Shown piece after piece: positions 44,395 to 53,742 of a stretch of DNA of 64,000 nt. The notes under the pieces are model-generated. The model was given only the letters and a program-made list of their open reading frames with translations. It was not told where the DNA came from and did no database searches. The DNA is from Actinobacteria bacterium IMCC26256 (GTDB lineage Bacteria; Actinomycetota; Acidimicrobiia; IMCC26256): NCBI GenBank assembly GCA_001023575.1, contig CP011489.1, forward strand, positions 1,735,001-1,799,000, read 5' to 3'. How positions within the stretch are numbered: position 1 is the first letter of the stretch; each line of letters opens with the position of its first letter. Position numbers and translations under genes: made by a program.

Positions 44395-45939
44395 GTGTCA
44401 CTAGGCTCGCCCTTCGTGGCTATTGATCCTCGTACTCCAGTTATCGTTGCAGTCGGCCAGAGCGAACAACGCTTCGCAAATCCGTTTGACTCGCTTGAGC
44501 CAATCGACCTCCTCGCCGAGGCAGTCCACGACGCGGGCAAGCACAAATCGATTAAGCACCTCACGGCTAGAGCAGACACCGTATGTGTAATCGACATGAT
44601 GTCTTGGGACTATGCGGACCCAGCGAAGTCTCTAGCCCGGCGTATTCATGCCGACCCGCGTCGGACAATCGCAACGTCAACCGGGGGGAACTCTCCCCAG
44701 ATGGTCCTCAACCATCTTGCGCGCGAGATTCAATCCGGGGCAACCGAGATTGCGATCATCGGAGGGGTTGAGTGTGTGAATACTCGATGGAGAGCGCGCA
44801 AGATCGACCCGCCTGAAGTCCTTGACTGGTCTACGGACGCGGACCCCCCATGCCCAGATGTAATGGGAGACCCGCGACCGGGCACGAGCGACTACGAGAA
44901 CTCTCACGCTGCTTTCGCTCCGACAAGTGTCTATCCGCTTTTCGAGACTGCGATCCGCCACGCAACTGGCAGGAGTATCGAAGAACATCGACGCGAAGTC
45001 GGCGCACTCTGGGAGCACTTTTCATCCCAAGCCGCAAAGAATCCACGCGCATGGTCTCAGACTGCTTATTCTGCAGACGAGATCACTCTCGTCTCCCCCA
45101 GTAATCGAATGGTTGTATTCCCTTATACAAAACTCATGTGCGCGAATATCGATGTGGACCAGGCCGCAGCCATTGTCATGTGCTCCTACGGTGCAGCAGT
45201 TGAAGCGGGAGTGCCTAGCGATGAGATGGTCTTTCCATGGTCCGGCGCTGAGGCCAACGACCACTACTTCTTCACTGAGCGCTGGTCGTTAGCCGACTCC
45301 CCCGCAATTGCCACCGCCGTCTCCACGGCCCTCGCTGCCGCCGGGATAGGCATAGACGACATCGCTCACATGGATCTGTATTCATGCTTCCCATCAGCGG
45401 TTCAACTTGCGATGCGTGCACTCGATTTGAAGGGTCCACTTCATGATCCTCGCCCACTAACTCTCACCGGAGGCCTCGGGTTCGCTGGTGGACCGGGGAA
45501 TGCATACGTTGTTCGCTCTATCGCAGCAATGGTCAATGCGTCACGAGAAACCCCCGGATCAATCGGTCTCGTCACCGCTCTTGGTTGGTATGCAACAAAA
45601 CATGCAGCAGGTATCTACTCCACTACGCCACCGACTACGCCCAACAACACAGCCGCTTTCGTTCCGAAATCAGAGACGCAACCGTTAGTTGACTCGCTTC
45701 CATCGCGCAATCCAGCAGGCGCGTATACGGGTGCAGCCGAGGTTGAGGCTACGGCAGTAGTAATGGAGCGCGATGGCTCGCCTGCTCAGGGAATTATCGC
45801 TGCCATCTCGCCAGACGGAAGGCGCGCACTTCTCAATACAAGCGACAAACAGATACTGACATCCATGACCGAAGAGGCATGGGAAGGCCGAGAGATTCAT
45901 GTTGTCGCTGGCAAGCACTCGAATCTTCTTGAGGCGTAG
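44395..45939 (+). CDS. Thiolase-superfamily acetyl-CoA acetyltransferase-like protein
   Basis: The 514-residue protein shows thiolase/SCPx-like segments: PVIVAVGQSEQR at the start, the GGNSPQMVLNHLA helix where the nucleophilic Cys normally lies, AIIGGVECVNTRW, LYSCFPSAVQLAM, and a GGLGFAGGPGN C-terminal loop followed by a further C-terminal domain. The first catalytic Cys position is not Cys here (GGNS), so classical thiolysis is doubtful. Comparable long actinobacterial proteins are annotated as acetyl-CoA acetyltransferases without proven activity. Start is GTG 44395, with GTG 44416 possible. It follows the nested palindrome. Confidence 0.8.
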   Translation: MSLGSPFVAIDPRTPVIVAVGQSEQRFANPFDSLEPIDLLAEAVHDAGKHKSIKHLTARADTVCVIDMMSWDYADPAKSLARRIHADPRRTIATSTGGNSPQMVLNHLAREIQSGATEIAIIGGVECVNTRWRARKIDPPEVLDWSTDADPPCPDVMGDPRPGTSDYENSHAAFAPTSVYPLFETAIRHATGRSIEEHRREVGALWEHFSSQAAKNPRAWSQTAYSADEITLVSPSNRMVVFPYTKLMCANIDVDQAAAIVMCSYGAAVEAGVPSDEMVFPWSGAEANDHYFFTERWSLADSPAIATAVSTALAAAGIGIDDIAHMDLYSCFPSAVQLAMRALDLKGPLHDPRPLTLTGGLGFAGGPGNAYVVRSIAAMVNASRETPGSIGLVTALGWYATKHAAGIYSTTPPTTPNNTAAFVPKSETQPLVDSLPSRNPAGAYTGAAEVEATAVVMERDGSPAQGIIAAISPDGRRALLNTSDKQILTSMTEEAWEGREIHVVAGKHSNLLEA

Positions 45940-45972
45940 CAAGCACATGGCGCACCACTAAGGTCAGCGCCT

Positions 45973-46374
45973 ATGTCGTTTGAATCGAAGACCCCTAGCC
46001 GAGCCGGTGCGCTCTGGCTCGGGCTTACCAAGCGATGTGCACGCTGTGGCTCTGGGCATCTATTCAAGGGCTATTTCAAGATTCTTGACGACTGCCCAAA
46101 ATGTGGGCTGCATTTTGAGCGAGAGCAAGGATACTGGGCAGGGGCCCTCGCATTCAACATGATCGCAACCGGCGGACTCTTTGCAATTGTCTTCGTCACT
46201 GCACTCATCTTGACGGTTCCAGAGATCCCGGTAATCCCGCTTCTCGCAATCACCATCCCGATCATGGCTCTAGGGCCAATCGTCTTCTATCCGCACTCGA
46301 AGACGCTTTGGGTAGCGGTAGACAGGGTGCTGCTTCAGAGACTCGACCCAAATGAACGAAACGACCTCAATTAG
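45973..46374 (+). CDS. DUF983 family membrane protein
   Basis: This 133-residue protein has two zinc-knuckle-like Cys pairs at the N-terminus (CARCGSGHLF and DCPKCGLHF), EREQGYWAGALAFN, and two membrane helices, the DUF983 pattern. The family is often near cytochrome oxidase genes in other bacteria, though not here. The function is unknown. It follows the thiolase-like gene by about 30 bp on the same strand. Confidence 0.85.
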   Translation: MSFESKTPSRAGALWLGLTKRCARCGSGHLFKGYFKILDDCPKCGLHFEREQGYWAGALAFNMIATGGLFAIVFVTALILTVPEIPVIPLLAITIPIMALGPIVFYPHSKTLWVAVDRVLLQRLDPNERNDLN

Positions 46375-46466
46375 ATTTTACTAAGGTGGGCCACGCAAGA
46401 GTTAAGCCACTGTTTAACCAGCGCATCGATTTAAGGTGAGCACGAGACTTCGGGGGAAGGCCTCAG

Positions 46467-47792
46467 GTGAAATTTAATCCACGCCGCTGGAATGTGAGCA
46501 CAAAGATTGGCTGGGCCCTTGTACTTGTAGCGCTCTTTCCAATTCTTCTGCTTGCGCAGCTGGGGTCGATGAGGCTGCGCGATCAAAGCGCAGCGGATGG
46601 GGAGAGGGACCTTAAGAGCATTGCCGCTGCGGTTACCATCGGTCTTGATACCGAGATCGCAGCCAACCTTGAGATTGCTGGCTCCGTAGCCAATGACTCG
46701 CTCACGGTTGCATTTACTGCTAATCCAAACGCTCGCGGTGCTCTGCAGAACTCAATCGACGAAAGACTCGATACGCTTAAAGCAGCCCACACCACGACTG
46801 GATCATTCTTTATCCTCGACGCTGAGGGCACTGCAATTGCAGCATCAGACCGAGCGCAGCTAGGAAAAAACTATTCATTTAGGAGATACTTTAAGCGTGC
46901 CATGAGTGGAACGCCGAACGTAAGCGACATTTACATTCCACTCACAGCACCAATCCCTGGTACAGCGTTCGCATATCCAATCCGTTATCAAAATGTAGTC
47001 ATAGGCGTTGCAGCGATTAGAAGTTATGCCCTAAGCGTCTCGAAGTCTCTTGTGACAGCGAATGGCCGAGCAGCACTAATTGTTGAGGACACGGGACTCA
47101 TCTCGTCCGACACTAGGGACATCTATCGCTTATCGACTCTGGCTCCATTTACGCCAGAAGCCCAGAAAGAGGCCACCGATACGCAGCGCTTTACAGAGAA
47201 GGTGCCGACCCTTAAAACCTCAGCATCAGTTCTCAAGCTTTTGAAGACCGAGAAACCTGGTTTCTCTATTGGCTCGATTAATGGCAACAAGGTTGCCGTA
47301 GCATGGAGACCGCTTAGACAAGTGAGTTGGAAAGCGGTGGTTATCGAGCCAATCGCCGTATTTGATAAATCGGCCAATCAGGCTCGAGAACTAGCAGTCA
47401 AGGTTGCATTACTCGTTTCATTTGCCTCCATTTTTCTCGCCATAATTGTGGCTCGCGCCCTAAGTCGACCGCTCAGAGAACTCACCATTGCTGCGTCGGC
47501 ACTCGAGGACGGGACTCCGGTAAATGACTCATCTCTCAACAAGATAGCGTCGCGAGGTGACGATCTAGGGGCCCTCGCTGCTCGCCTCGCTGATGCCGCG
47601 CGAGAGACAGCCCTTCGAGAGAGCAGACTTCAAGCACAGGTCAGGCGCATGACTATTGAGATCAACGCTGAGCGCCGCAAAGAAGAGGTAACAGAGCTAA
47701 CGGAGTCCGACTTCTTCAGCGACATCCAAAGCCGCGGAGCCCAGATGCGCCAGCAGAGAATTGATGACGGGGACCCGCCAGAGACCTCATAA
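46467..47792 (+). CDS. Orphan double-Cache/HAMP receptor without output domain
   Basis: The 441-residue protein has membrane helix 1 (about 15-33), a dCache-type extracytoplasmic domain (GSFFILDAEGTAIAAS, then GKNYSFRRYFKRAMSGTPN, and AFAYPIRY), helix 2 (about 305-325) and a HAMP region (ALSRPLRELTIAASALEDG). It ends in a charged helical tail to residue 441 with no kinase, GGDEF, PP2C or methyl-accepting domain. It is a complete sensor lacking a known output, so it may signal through a partner protein. GGGGAAGG lies upstream of the GTG start. The next gene on the strand is an ABC/CNB fusion. Confidence 0.85.
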   Translation: MKFNPRRWNVSTKIGWALVLVALFPILLLAQLGSMRLRDQSAADGERDLKSIAAAVTIGLDTEIAANLEIAGSVANDSLTVAFTANPNARGALQNSIDERLDTLKAAHTTTGSFFILDAEGTAIAASDRAQLGKNYSFRRYFKRAMSGTPNVSDIYIPLTAPIPGTAFAYPIRYQNVVIGVAAIRSYALSVSKSLVTANGRAALIVEDTGLISSDTRDIYRLSTLAPFTPEAQKEATDTQRFTEKVPTLKTSASVLKLLKTEKPGFSIGSINGNKVAVAWRPLRQVSWKAVVIEPIAVFDKSANQARELAVKVALLVSFASIFLAIIVARALSRPLRELTIAASALEDGTPVNDSSLNKIASRGDDLGALAARLADAARETALRESRLQAQVRRMTIEINAERRKEEVTELTESDFFSDIQSRGAQMRQQRIDDGDPPETS

Positions 47793-47968
47793 CTAATCAA
47801 GAGCCAGTTGCTTCAATTCGTTGCGCTGTAAGGGATGGCGGCACTTCAGGATGAGCCATCGCACGGATTTCTTGCTGGGCCAATGCGCTTTAGCGTCCCT
47901 CAAAAGCCTCCAAAAGCGGGCCCGTTGTATGCTCCCATATTGTCATTTACGCATAAAGAGGGCCGAGC

Positions 47969-50320
47969 ATGAACACCAATAGAGTCGAGCCCGCAGACTC
48001 ATCCGAGCATTCGGAGAGAGAAGCCTCAAAGTCGGGCTCTGTAACTGCATTGTTGCGGTGGTACGCCCCTTACCTAAAGGGCCATGCGCTGCTCACAACC
48101 GGTCTTGTTATATCGCTGATAATCATGCTGGGCGCAGCGGGCACACTCCCTCTGGTGATTGAACACCTCCTGAAATTGCGCGAGGAAAAAGGGGTAACGA
48201 GCACTTCGTTCATTCTGCTGATGGTCACACTCGTGGTTCTCCAGATTGCGGCTTCGCACAAGGCTCATCTTTGGGCCCACAGGCTATCCATAGCGTCAGC
48301 TCACACACTCCGATTAAAGGTCTTCGCCAAATCGCTCACTACTGACGCTTTAACTCAAGGGGCATTGGTGCGCTCGTCGGTGGTGCTTAGACACTCAAGT
48401 GATATAGACGCCATTAGCGGGGCTTTTGAGACCTCAGCGGCTGAAGGGGCACCAGCGGTTGTACGGATCATCCAGTCGCTGATTCTGCTCACCTGGATCC
48501 AGTGGCGTGCTGGAGTAATGATGATTGTTGCCACACTCATATTTCTGCTTTACCGGAAGTTAGTTGGCAAGCGAATGCGGGGCGCCGATCAACTCGTTAA
48601 CGACACCAACGAAGACCTAGCCTCAGCGGTAGACGAGACGATCTCCGGAGCTCAGGTCATTCGCGGTTTGAGACTGCAAAATTGGCACCGAGCCCGCTTC
48701 AACAGGTTCGCCGAGGATGTGGAGGAGGCGAGCTATCTACAGGGAACGACGGCCACGCGTCTATTTACCGGAGCGGAGCTAACAGGGTTAAGTGGCCTAA
48801 TGATCGTCGTGCTCTTCGCACTCCTGATTGGCGGCGCTGCGCTAGCAGGAGTGGCCGCTGCCATCCTCTATGTAAACGAGATTGTTAGCGGACTCGAGGA
48901 CCTGCCTCCGTGGCTTAGAGCAGTGCAACTTGCGAGCGTGAGTCGACGCGAAATCGATGAGATTCTGTTGTTAGAAGACTCCATCAAGGTCCCTGACGCA
49001 ATGGAAGGAGAAGCAGAAGGGTCGCGAAGATCTGCTCCAAGCGCTGGTCTAGCCATACGGAGTTTGACTAAAAAATTTGATTCAGGCCTCCTAATTGATG
49101 ACGTCTCGATCTCACTACCAACAAACTCCGTGATCGGCGTAGTTATGCCGGTCGGTAGCGAGCCCGACGATTTCCTAACGCTTCTCTCGGGAGAAGACAA
49201 CCCCGAGAACGGGCGTGTCGAGCTCGATGGCCAAGATGTTCGCATGCCTGGCATAAGCAACCATTTGGCGCACGTGCCCTCAGACGCGATCGCGTTCGAC
49301 GACTCAGCGCTCAATCAACTGCGCGCAGTAGAACCTGGCCTAACTGAGGAGGGAGCACTGGAGCTACTCGAGGTTGTCGGCCTAGCCCATATTGCCGAGC
49401 TTGCCGGTGGCCTCACGGCGCCGCTCGGGCATAGCGGTTCGCGACTTACACTTAGTGAGCGCCAGAGGTTTACCCTTGCTATCGCTCTCGCACAGAAGCC
49501 CCGCGTTCTACTACTTGGCTCGCTCCTTGCATTCGCTGAGCCAGATACCGCTCTCCCCCTTCTCTCCCGTCTGCGCGCTTGTGGGATCGAGACCATAATC
49601 CTCGGTGTAAAGAGTCCTGAGCTGGCTAACGCAGTTGACGACATGATTTTCTCCTCCGGCGGTCACCTGTTCTTTGGAACGCACCACGAGTTGTTAGTAA
49701 GCCAGCCCTCCTACTCAGCTCTATGGGAGCAGCGCCTTACCGGTGGAGAGGTAGACCTCTCCGCACTTGGAATTCCAGATGATGCATTTGGCTCGCTACT
49801 AACTCGCCTCGTTACTGAGCACTACGAAGCAGGCGACACAATTTATCGAGAGGGCGATGAAGCCGACCGCGTACTCTTCGCAATTTCAGGGCGCATCGAG
49901 ATCTCTACAACTGACTCGGAGGGGAAGCAGCGAAGAGTTGCAGTGCTTGGCCCCGGGAACCACTGTGGAGACCTTCGCCTCTCCCAAGGAGAGAAACGAG
50001 CCGAGACCGCGACTGCACTAGAGAGTTGCATTGTTAGAGCCCTGAGCCGCGAGGCACTCGCTGCAGGAATGTCTGGAGCACTTGACCGCGAGCCCGACGA
50101 GCGCAGAATTGTTACAGCCATTCTTCGCAATGGGCCAGCGACTCGAGACGAGATCTCTGCGCTTATTCCTGACCTAGCACCCGAGGCGATTGATGCGGCT
50201 TTGGAGGCGCTCATTCGTGATGCTGGTCTAGTCGAGGCTGCTGGTACCTACTCGATGGTGATGACTCGCACCGCTAAGCGCGGGAGCGCAAGCGTTCTCG
50301 ACCGACTCGGCGGCTTGTAA
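47969..50320 (+). CDS. Degenerate ABC exporter fused to a cyclic-nucleotide-binding domain and C-terminal winged-helix-like segment
   Basis: The 783-residue protein has a type-1 ABC transmembrane domain (residues about 20-330), including the DLASAVDETISGAQVIRGLRL coupling segment. An ABC-shaped nucleotide-binding domain follows (about 355-590). Its Walker A reads MPVGSEPDD with no Gly-Lys-Ser/Thr, the signature is LTLSERQRF and Walker B is RVLLLGSLLAFAEPD, lacking the Asp and Glu, so it should not hydrolyse ATP. A CAP_ED-like domain comes next (about 605-705, YEAGDTIYREGDEADRVLF then GDLRLSQGEKRA), and a helix-rich tail (about 712-783) resembles a winged helix. It looks like a sensor or regulator, not a pump. 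Confidence 0.85.
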   Translation: MNTNRVEPADSSEHSEREASKSGSVTALLRWYAPYLKGHALLTTGLVISLIIMLGAAGTLPLVIEHLLKLREEKGVTSTSFILLMVTLVVLQIAASHKAHLWAHRLSIASAHTLRLKVFAKSLTTDALTQGALVRSSVVLRHSSDIDAISGAFETSAAEGAPAVVRIIQSLILLTWIQWRAGVMMIVATLIFLLYRKLVGKRMRGADQLVNDTNEDLASAVDETISGAQVIRGLRLQNWHRARFNRFAEDVEEASYLQGTTATRLFTGAELTGLSGLMIVVLFALLIGGAALAGVAAAILYVNEIVSGLEDLPPWLRAVQLASVSRREIDEILLLEDSIKVPDAMEGEAEGSRRSAPSAGLAIRSLTKKFDSGLLIDDVSISLPTNSVIGVVMPVGSEPDDFLTLLSGEDNPENGRVELDGQDVRMPGISNHLAHVPSDAIAFDDSALNQLRAVEPGLTEEGALELLEVVGLAHIAELAGGLTAPLGHSGSRLTLSERQRFTLAIALAQKPRVLLLGSLLAFAEPDTALPLLSRLRACGIETIILGVKSPELANAVDDMIFSSGGHLFFGTHHELLVSQPSYSALWEQRLTGGEVDLSALGIPDDAFGSLLTRLVTEHYEAGDTIYREGDEADRVLFAISGRIEISTTDSEGKQRRVAVLGPGNHCGDLRLSQGEKRAETATALESCIVRALSREALAAGMSGALDREPDERRIVTAILRNGPATRDEISALIPDLAPEAIDAALEALIRDAGLVEAAGTYSMVMTRTAKRGSASVLDRLGGL

Positions 50321-50332
50321 CCCCTCTACTTT

Positions 50333-51244
50333 TTAGCGAGGGTTGCGTGCGACTAGCACTCTCGGGCGACCAGTTAGGTCAGGATGAACTCTCGCATCAC
50401 TCAAGCCGGCGGCCTCTGCGAGCGTGACCACAGCCTCGGCCTGGTGAGGAGCATGCTCGATAACGATTACTCCACCTGGGGCTAACCACTCCACGGTTGT
50501 CATCAAAATCTCCTCGATGGCTTCGAGGCCATTAGGTCCGCTAATCAGCGCTCCATAGGGCTCCCAATCAATTACCTCGGCTGACAGATCGCTCTTCTCA
50601 TGCTCTGCAATATAAGGAGGGTTTGATACGACGAGCATCAAATTGCCCTTGAGTTCTAATGGGAGTGCATCGAACCAAGCACCCTCGCTAACCATCACTC
50701 TCGTTGCCCCTGTACCCGCAATATTGGCGCGTGCAACGGCTAGAGCGTCGCTACTTACATCAGTTGCCCAGACTTGAGCCTCAGGGAGCGATCGCTCAAG
50801 TGCAATAGCAATTGCTCCACTCCCAGTGCCGAGATCTACAACAACATGGTCACGACCGGACTCAGCCCAAGGATCTGCACTCCCAAGACGCATACCTAGA
50901 AGCACAGCCTCAAGCAAGGCAATCTCGACAAGAATCTCCGTCTCGGGTCGCGGAATTAAGACTCGGGGGTCGACTAGTAAATCAAGGTCTCTAAATGACC
51001 ACTCGCCGAGCACGTACTGAAGCGGTTCGCCGGTTAAGCGTCGCTCAATTAGGGCTTTTACCTTGCGCTCGGCGCGGATTGTGGCGGGCGCTTCTTCAAT
51101 TAGTAGAGCATCAAAACCAAGACCCGAGACAGACTCAAGAATCCATCGCGCCTCTGAGGCAGGCGACTCCACTCCCCCATTCTTGAGTGATGACAGCGCT
51201 AGTTGATGAAGAGCGCTCCACGATTTAGGAGCAGCATCGCTCAC
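50333..51244 (-). CDS. prmC: Peptide chain release factor N5-glutamine methyltransferase
   Basis: The 303-residue enzyme methylates the Gln of the GGQ motif in release factors. It has the N-terminal helical domain (PLQYVLGEWSF), the SAM motif VVDLGTGSGAIAIALE, and the catalytic NPPY in VVSNPPYIAEHE. Its ATG overlaps the stop of prfA, its substrate gene, which is the classic prfA-prmC pair. Confidence 0.95.
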   Translation of the reverse strand: MSDAAPKSWSALHQLALSSLKNGGVESPASEARWILESVSGLGFDALLIEEAPATIRAERKVKALIERRLTGEPLQYVLGEWSFRDLDLLVDPRVLIPRPETEILVEIALLEAVLLGMRLGSADPWAESGRDHVVVDLGTGSGAIAIALERSLPEAQVWATDVSSDALAVARANIAGTGATRVMVSEGAWFDALPLELKGNLMLVVSNPPYIAEHEKSDLSAEVIDWEPYGALISGPNGLEAIEEILMTTVEWLAPGGVIVIEHAPHQAEAVVTLAEAAGLSDARVHPDLTGRPRVLVARNPR

Positions 51245-52317
51245 GGAGTCCCGTGCGCAAGTTGCTCCGCGCGCTCGGCGCTAGCAAGCGCATCTACTAA
51301 AGCATCAAGATCGCCTGCAAGCACTGCGTCTAACGAGTGAAGCGTGAGGCCGACTCTGTGATCAGTAACGCGATTCTCTTTGAAGTTATAGGTGCGGATC
51401 TTCTCAGAGCGCCCACCGCCCTTTAATTGACTGCGTCGCACGGTGGATAGCTCTGCTTCGCGCTTCTCCTCCTCTATCTGCAGAAGACGCGCTCTCAGGA
51501 TCCTCATCGCCTTGTCTTTGTTCTGCAGCTGACTCTTCTCGTCTTGGCAGGTAACGACTAGCCCAGTAGGTTTGTGAGTTAATCGAACCGCTGAGTCAGT
51601 TGTATTTACTGATTGACCACCCGGGCCAGATGATCGGTAGACGTCGACGATTAGATCATTCGGGTCGACATGTACATCAACCTCCTCGGCCTCCGGGAGG
51701 ATCGCGACTGTGGCGGCACTGGTATGTATGCGCCCCTGACTCTCAGTAGCGGGTACTCGCTGAACACGATGCGGACCCGCTTCATGCTTAAGGCGCGACC
51801 AAGCATCTGCTCCCTTAACCATAAATGTCACCTCTCGAAATCCACCCATATCGGAGGCCTGACTGGAGAGCAGTTCGATCTTCCAGCGACGTGCCTCCGC
51901 ATAGTGCAGGTACATGCTGTAGAGATCCCCGGCCCAGATGTTTCCTTCGTCGCCACCCTCTCCGCCACGAATCTCGACAATGACATTCTTTCCGTCATTT
52001 GGATCCTTGGGGATCAGCAACTCCTTGAGGTCCTGCTCGAGTATGTCAATCGCCTTCTCAGAAGCGCCAACCTCTTCACGCAAGAAGTCGCGCATCTCTG
52101 GATCCTTCTCAGACTCGAGCATCTCTCTCGCATCCACAAGACTCTGCTCGCGAACGCGATAAGCCCTATATGCCTCGACCACTGGGCGCAGGTCCGAGGC
52201 GCGCCGCCCTGCATCAGCTGCAGCACGCTGATCGCCCGCTGCGTATAGGTCTGCGAGTGTCGACTCCAAGCGATCGAGTTCAGCCTCAAAATCGGCGAGA
52301 CGATCAAACATGCTCAT
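51241..52317 (-). CDS. prfA: Peptide chain release factor 1
   Basis: The 358-residue factor has the catalytic GPGGQSVNTTDSAVRLTH with its GGQ motif and the RF1-specific stop-codon tripeptide Pro-Ala-Thr in VQRVPATESQGR. It therefore reads UAA and UAG. The ATG overlaps the stop of the flavin-dependent oxidoreductase gene and its own stop overlaps prmC. Confidence 0.97.
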   Translation of the reverse strand: MSMFDRLADFEAELDRLESTLADLYAAGDQRAAADAGRRASDLRPVVEAYRAYRVREQSLVDAREMLESEKDPEMRDFLREEVGASEKAIDILEQDLKELLIPKDPNDGKNVIVEIRGGEGGDEGNIWAGDLYSMYLHYAEARRWKIELLSSQASDMGGFREVTFMVKGADAWSRLKHEAGPHRVQRVPATESQGRIHTSAATVAILPEAEEVDVHVDPNDLIVDVYRSSGPGGQSVNTTDSAVRLTHKPTGLVVTCQDEKSQLQNKDKAMRILRARLLQIEEEKREAELSTVRRSQLKGGGRSEKIRTYNFKENRVTDHRVGLTLHSLDAVLAGDLDALVDALASAERAEQLAHGTP

Positions 52318-53681
52318 TCGAGTAAACCTCTTACATCATCTGAGTTTCCGGATGCTGAGGCCTCAGCAACGTTGTCGAGCCAAGCATGAAACTCATCAGA
52401 GTTCATGCGATCCGCCATGAGACGTGGGATTGCTGGGAATTCATAATCTGGCGACGGCAACGGTGGATGATCGGATGCAGGTTTGCGCGCCATTACAGCC
52501 TCGATGATAGGAGCAAGCCGTAAATCTTTCTTTGACTGCGCCTCTATATCGCGCTCCGCAAACTCAGGCAGCACATCGCGTGCTAGCAACTCGAGGCTCT
52601 CCATGATGTGCTCATGACGGTTCTTCCCCGCCTGAAAACAAAGGATTACCTGATCGATTCCGCACTCTTCGTAGCGTCGCAAGTACTCACGCACTTGATC
52701 TGGCGTGCCGATCGCACCGCGTAAGCCGCTCTGATCGCCTGAGACAACTTTTGCCCCAAGGCGCTCAGCATTTGCCTCTGCAATTGATACAGCATCGGGG
52801 TCGAATCCGTGCTCGCGTCGACGATCGCCGTACTCGCTCCAGACATCAGTTACGCCTGGCTGGTGACGACCGAAGATGTAGTAATGAGCAAGCGAGTAAC
52901 CGAAGAAGTTTGCACCCTCAAGTCCGCGCTCGAGTGCTACCTGCTCATCCTCGTGGCACATAAATGTTGTGACACATGCAAGGTTTGGATTAACCGCATC
53001 GCCGATGGGCACCCCCTCCGATGCAAGGGTCGCGTAGTAGTCATCGACCCAGTGCTTCGCCTCTTCGGGATCGGCGAATGCAAACGCAAGTGCCCCCATG
53101 CCGTGCTGGGCTGCGAAGTGAATCGTGTCCTTACGGCTACACGCGAGCCACAACGGAGGGTGGGGCTTCTGGACGGGCTTCGGCACAACATTGCGCGGCG
53201 GCATAGTTACAAACTCTCCAGCGTGCCCAGTGAAGGGCGCCTCTGTCATACAGCGAACCGCAACACGCAGCCCCTCTTCCCACATTGCACGCTTCACTTC
53301 AGGGTCGATACCAAAACCGCCGAGCTCTGCTTCGCTACTAGATTCTCCTGAGCCAAAATCAACACGTCCATTAGAGACAAGGTCGAGAGTTGATAGGCGT
53401 TCGGCAATGCGCGCAGGGTGGTTATAAGCAGGAGAGGTCTGAATTACTCCGTGCCCAAGGCGCATGCGCTTTGTGCGTTGCGAGGCTGCAGCGAGGAAGA
53501 CCTCAGGAGCGCTCGAGTGGCTGTACTCCTCGAGGAAGTGGTGCTCAACCTCCCAGACATAATCAATACCGATTGAGTCGGCGTACTCGATCTGATCTAG
53601 GGCCTCTTGGAATAGTCGCTGCTCCGAGCCTTCTTCCCAAGGGCGCGGCAATTGGTGCTCATAGAAAATCCCAAACTTCAT
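52314..53681 (-). CDS. LLM-class (luciferase-like) flavin-dependent oxidoreductase
   Basis: The 455-residue protein begins MKFGIFYEHQLPRPWE at ATG 53681, chosen because GGAGG lies 8 nt before it. It has TIM-barrel luciferase-family segments: DSIGIDYVWEVEHHFLEEYS, MRLGHGVIQTSPAYNHPARIAE, VDFGSGESSSEAE, and RNVVPKPVQKPHPPLWLAC. The family uses FMN or F420. Its C-terminal part includes GTPDQVREYLRRYEECGIDQVI. It sits oddly in a translation-termination operon, and is translationally coupled to prfA; no reason is known. Confidence 0.87.
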   Translation of the reverse strand: MKFGIFYEHQLPRPWEEGSEQRLFQEALDQIEYADSIGIDYVWEVEHHFLEEYSHSSAPEVFLAAASQRTKRMRLGHGVIQTSPAYNHPARIAERLSTLDLVSNGRVDFGSGESSSEAELGGFGIDPEVKRAMWEEGLRVAVRCMTEAPFTGHAGEFVTMPPRNVVPKPVQKPHPPLWLACSRKDTIHFAAQHGMGALAFAFADPEEAKHWVDDYYATLASEGVPIGDAVNPNLACVTTFMCHEDEQVALERGLEGANFFGYSLAHYYIFGRHQPGVTDVWSEYGDRRREHGFDPDAVSIAEANAERLGAKVVSGDQSGLRGAIGTPDQVREYLRRYEECGIDQVILCFQAGKNRHEHIMESLELLARDVLPEFAERDIEAQSKKDLRLAPIIEAVMARKPASDHPPLPSPDYEFPAIPRLMADRMNSDEFHAWLDNVAEASASGNSDDVRGLLE

Positions 53682-53742
53682 CTTGCGAACCTCCAAGCCT
53701 GGGCGGGTGCAGGCATGTTGAGAGTACCCGCCGAGGCGGTAC

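Noticed and set aside
47969-50320. Ordinary ABC multidrug exporter
   Set aside because: Walker A, signature and Walker B residues needed for ATP hydrolysis are all absent.
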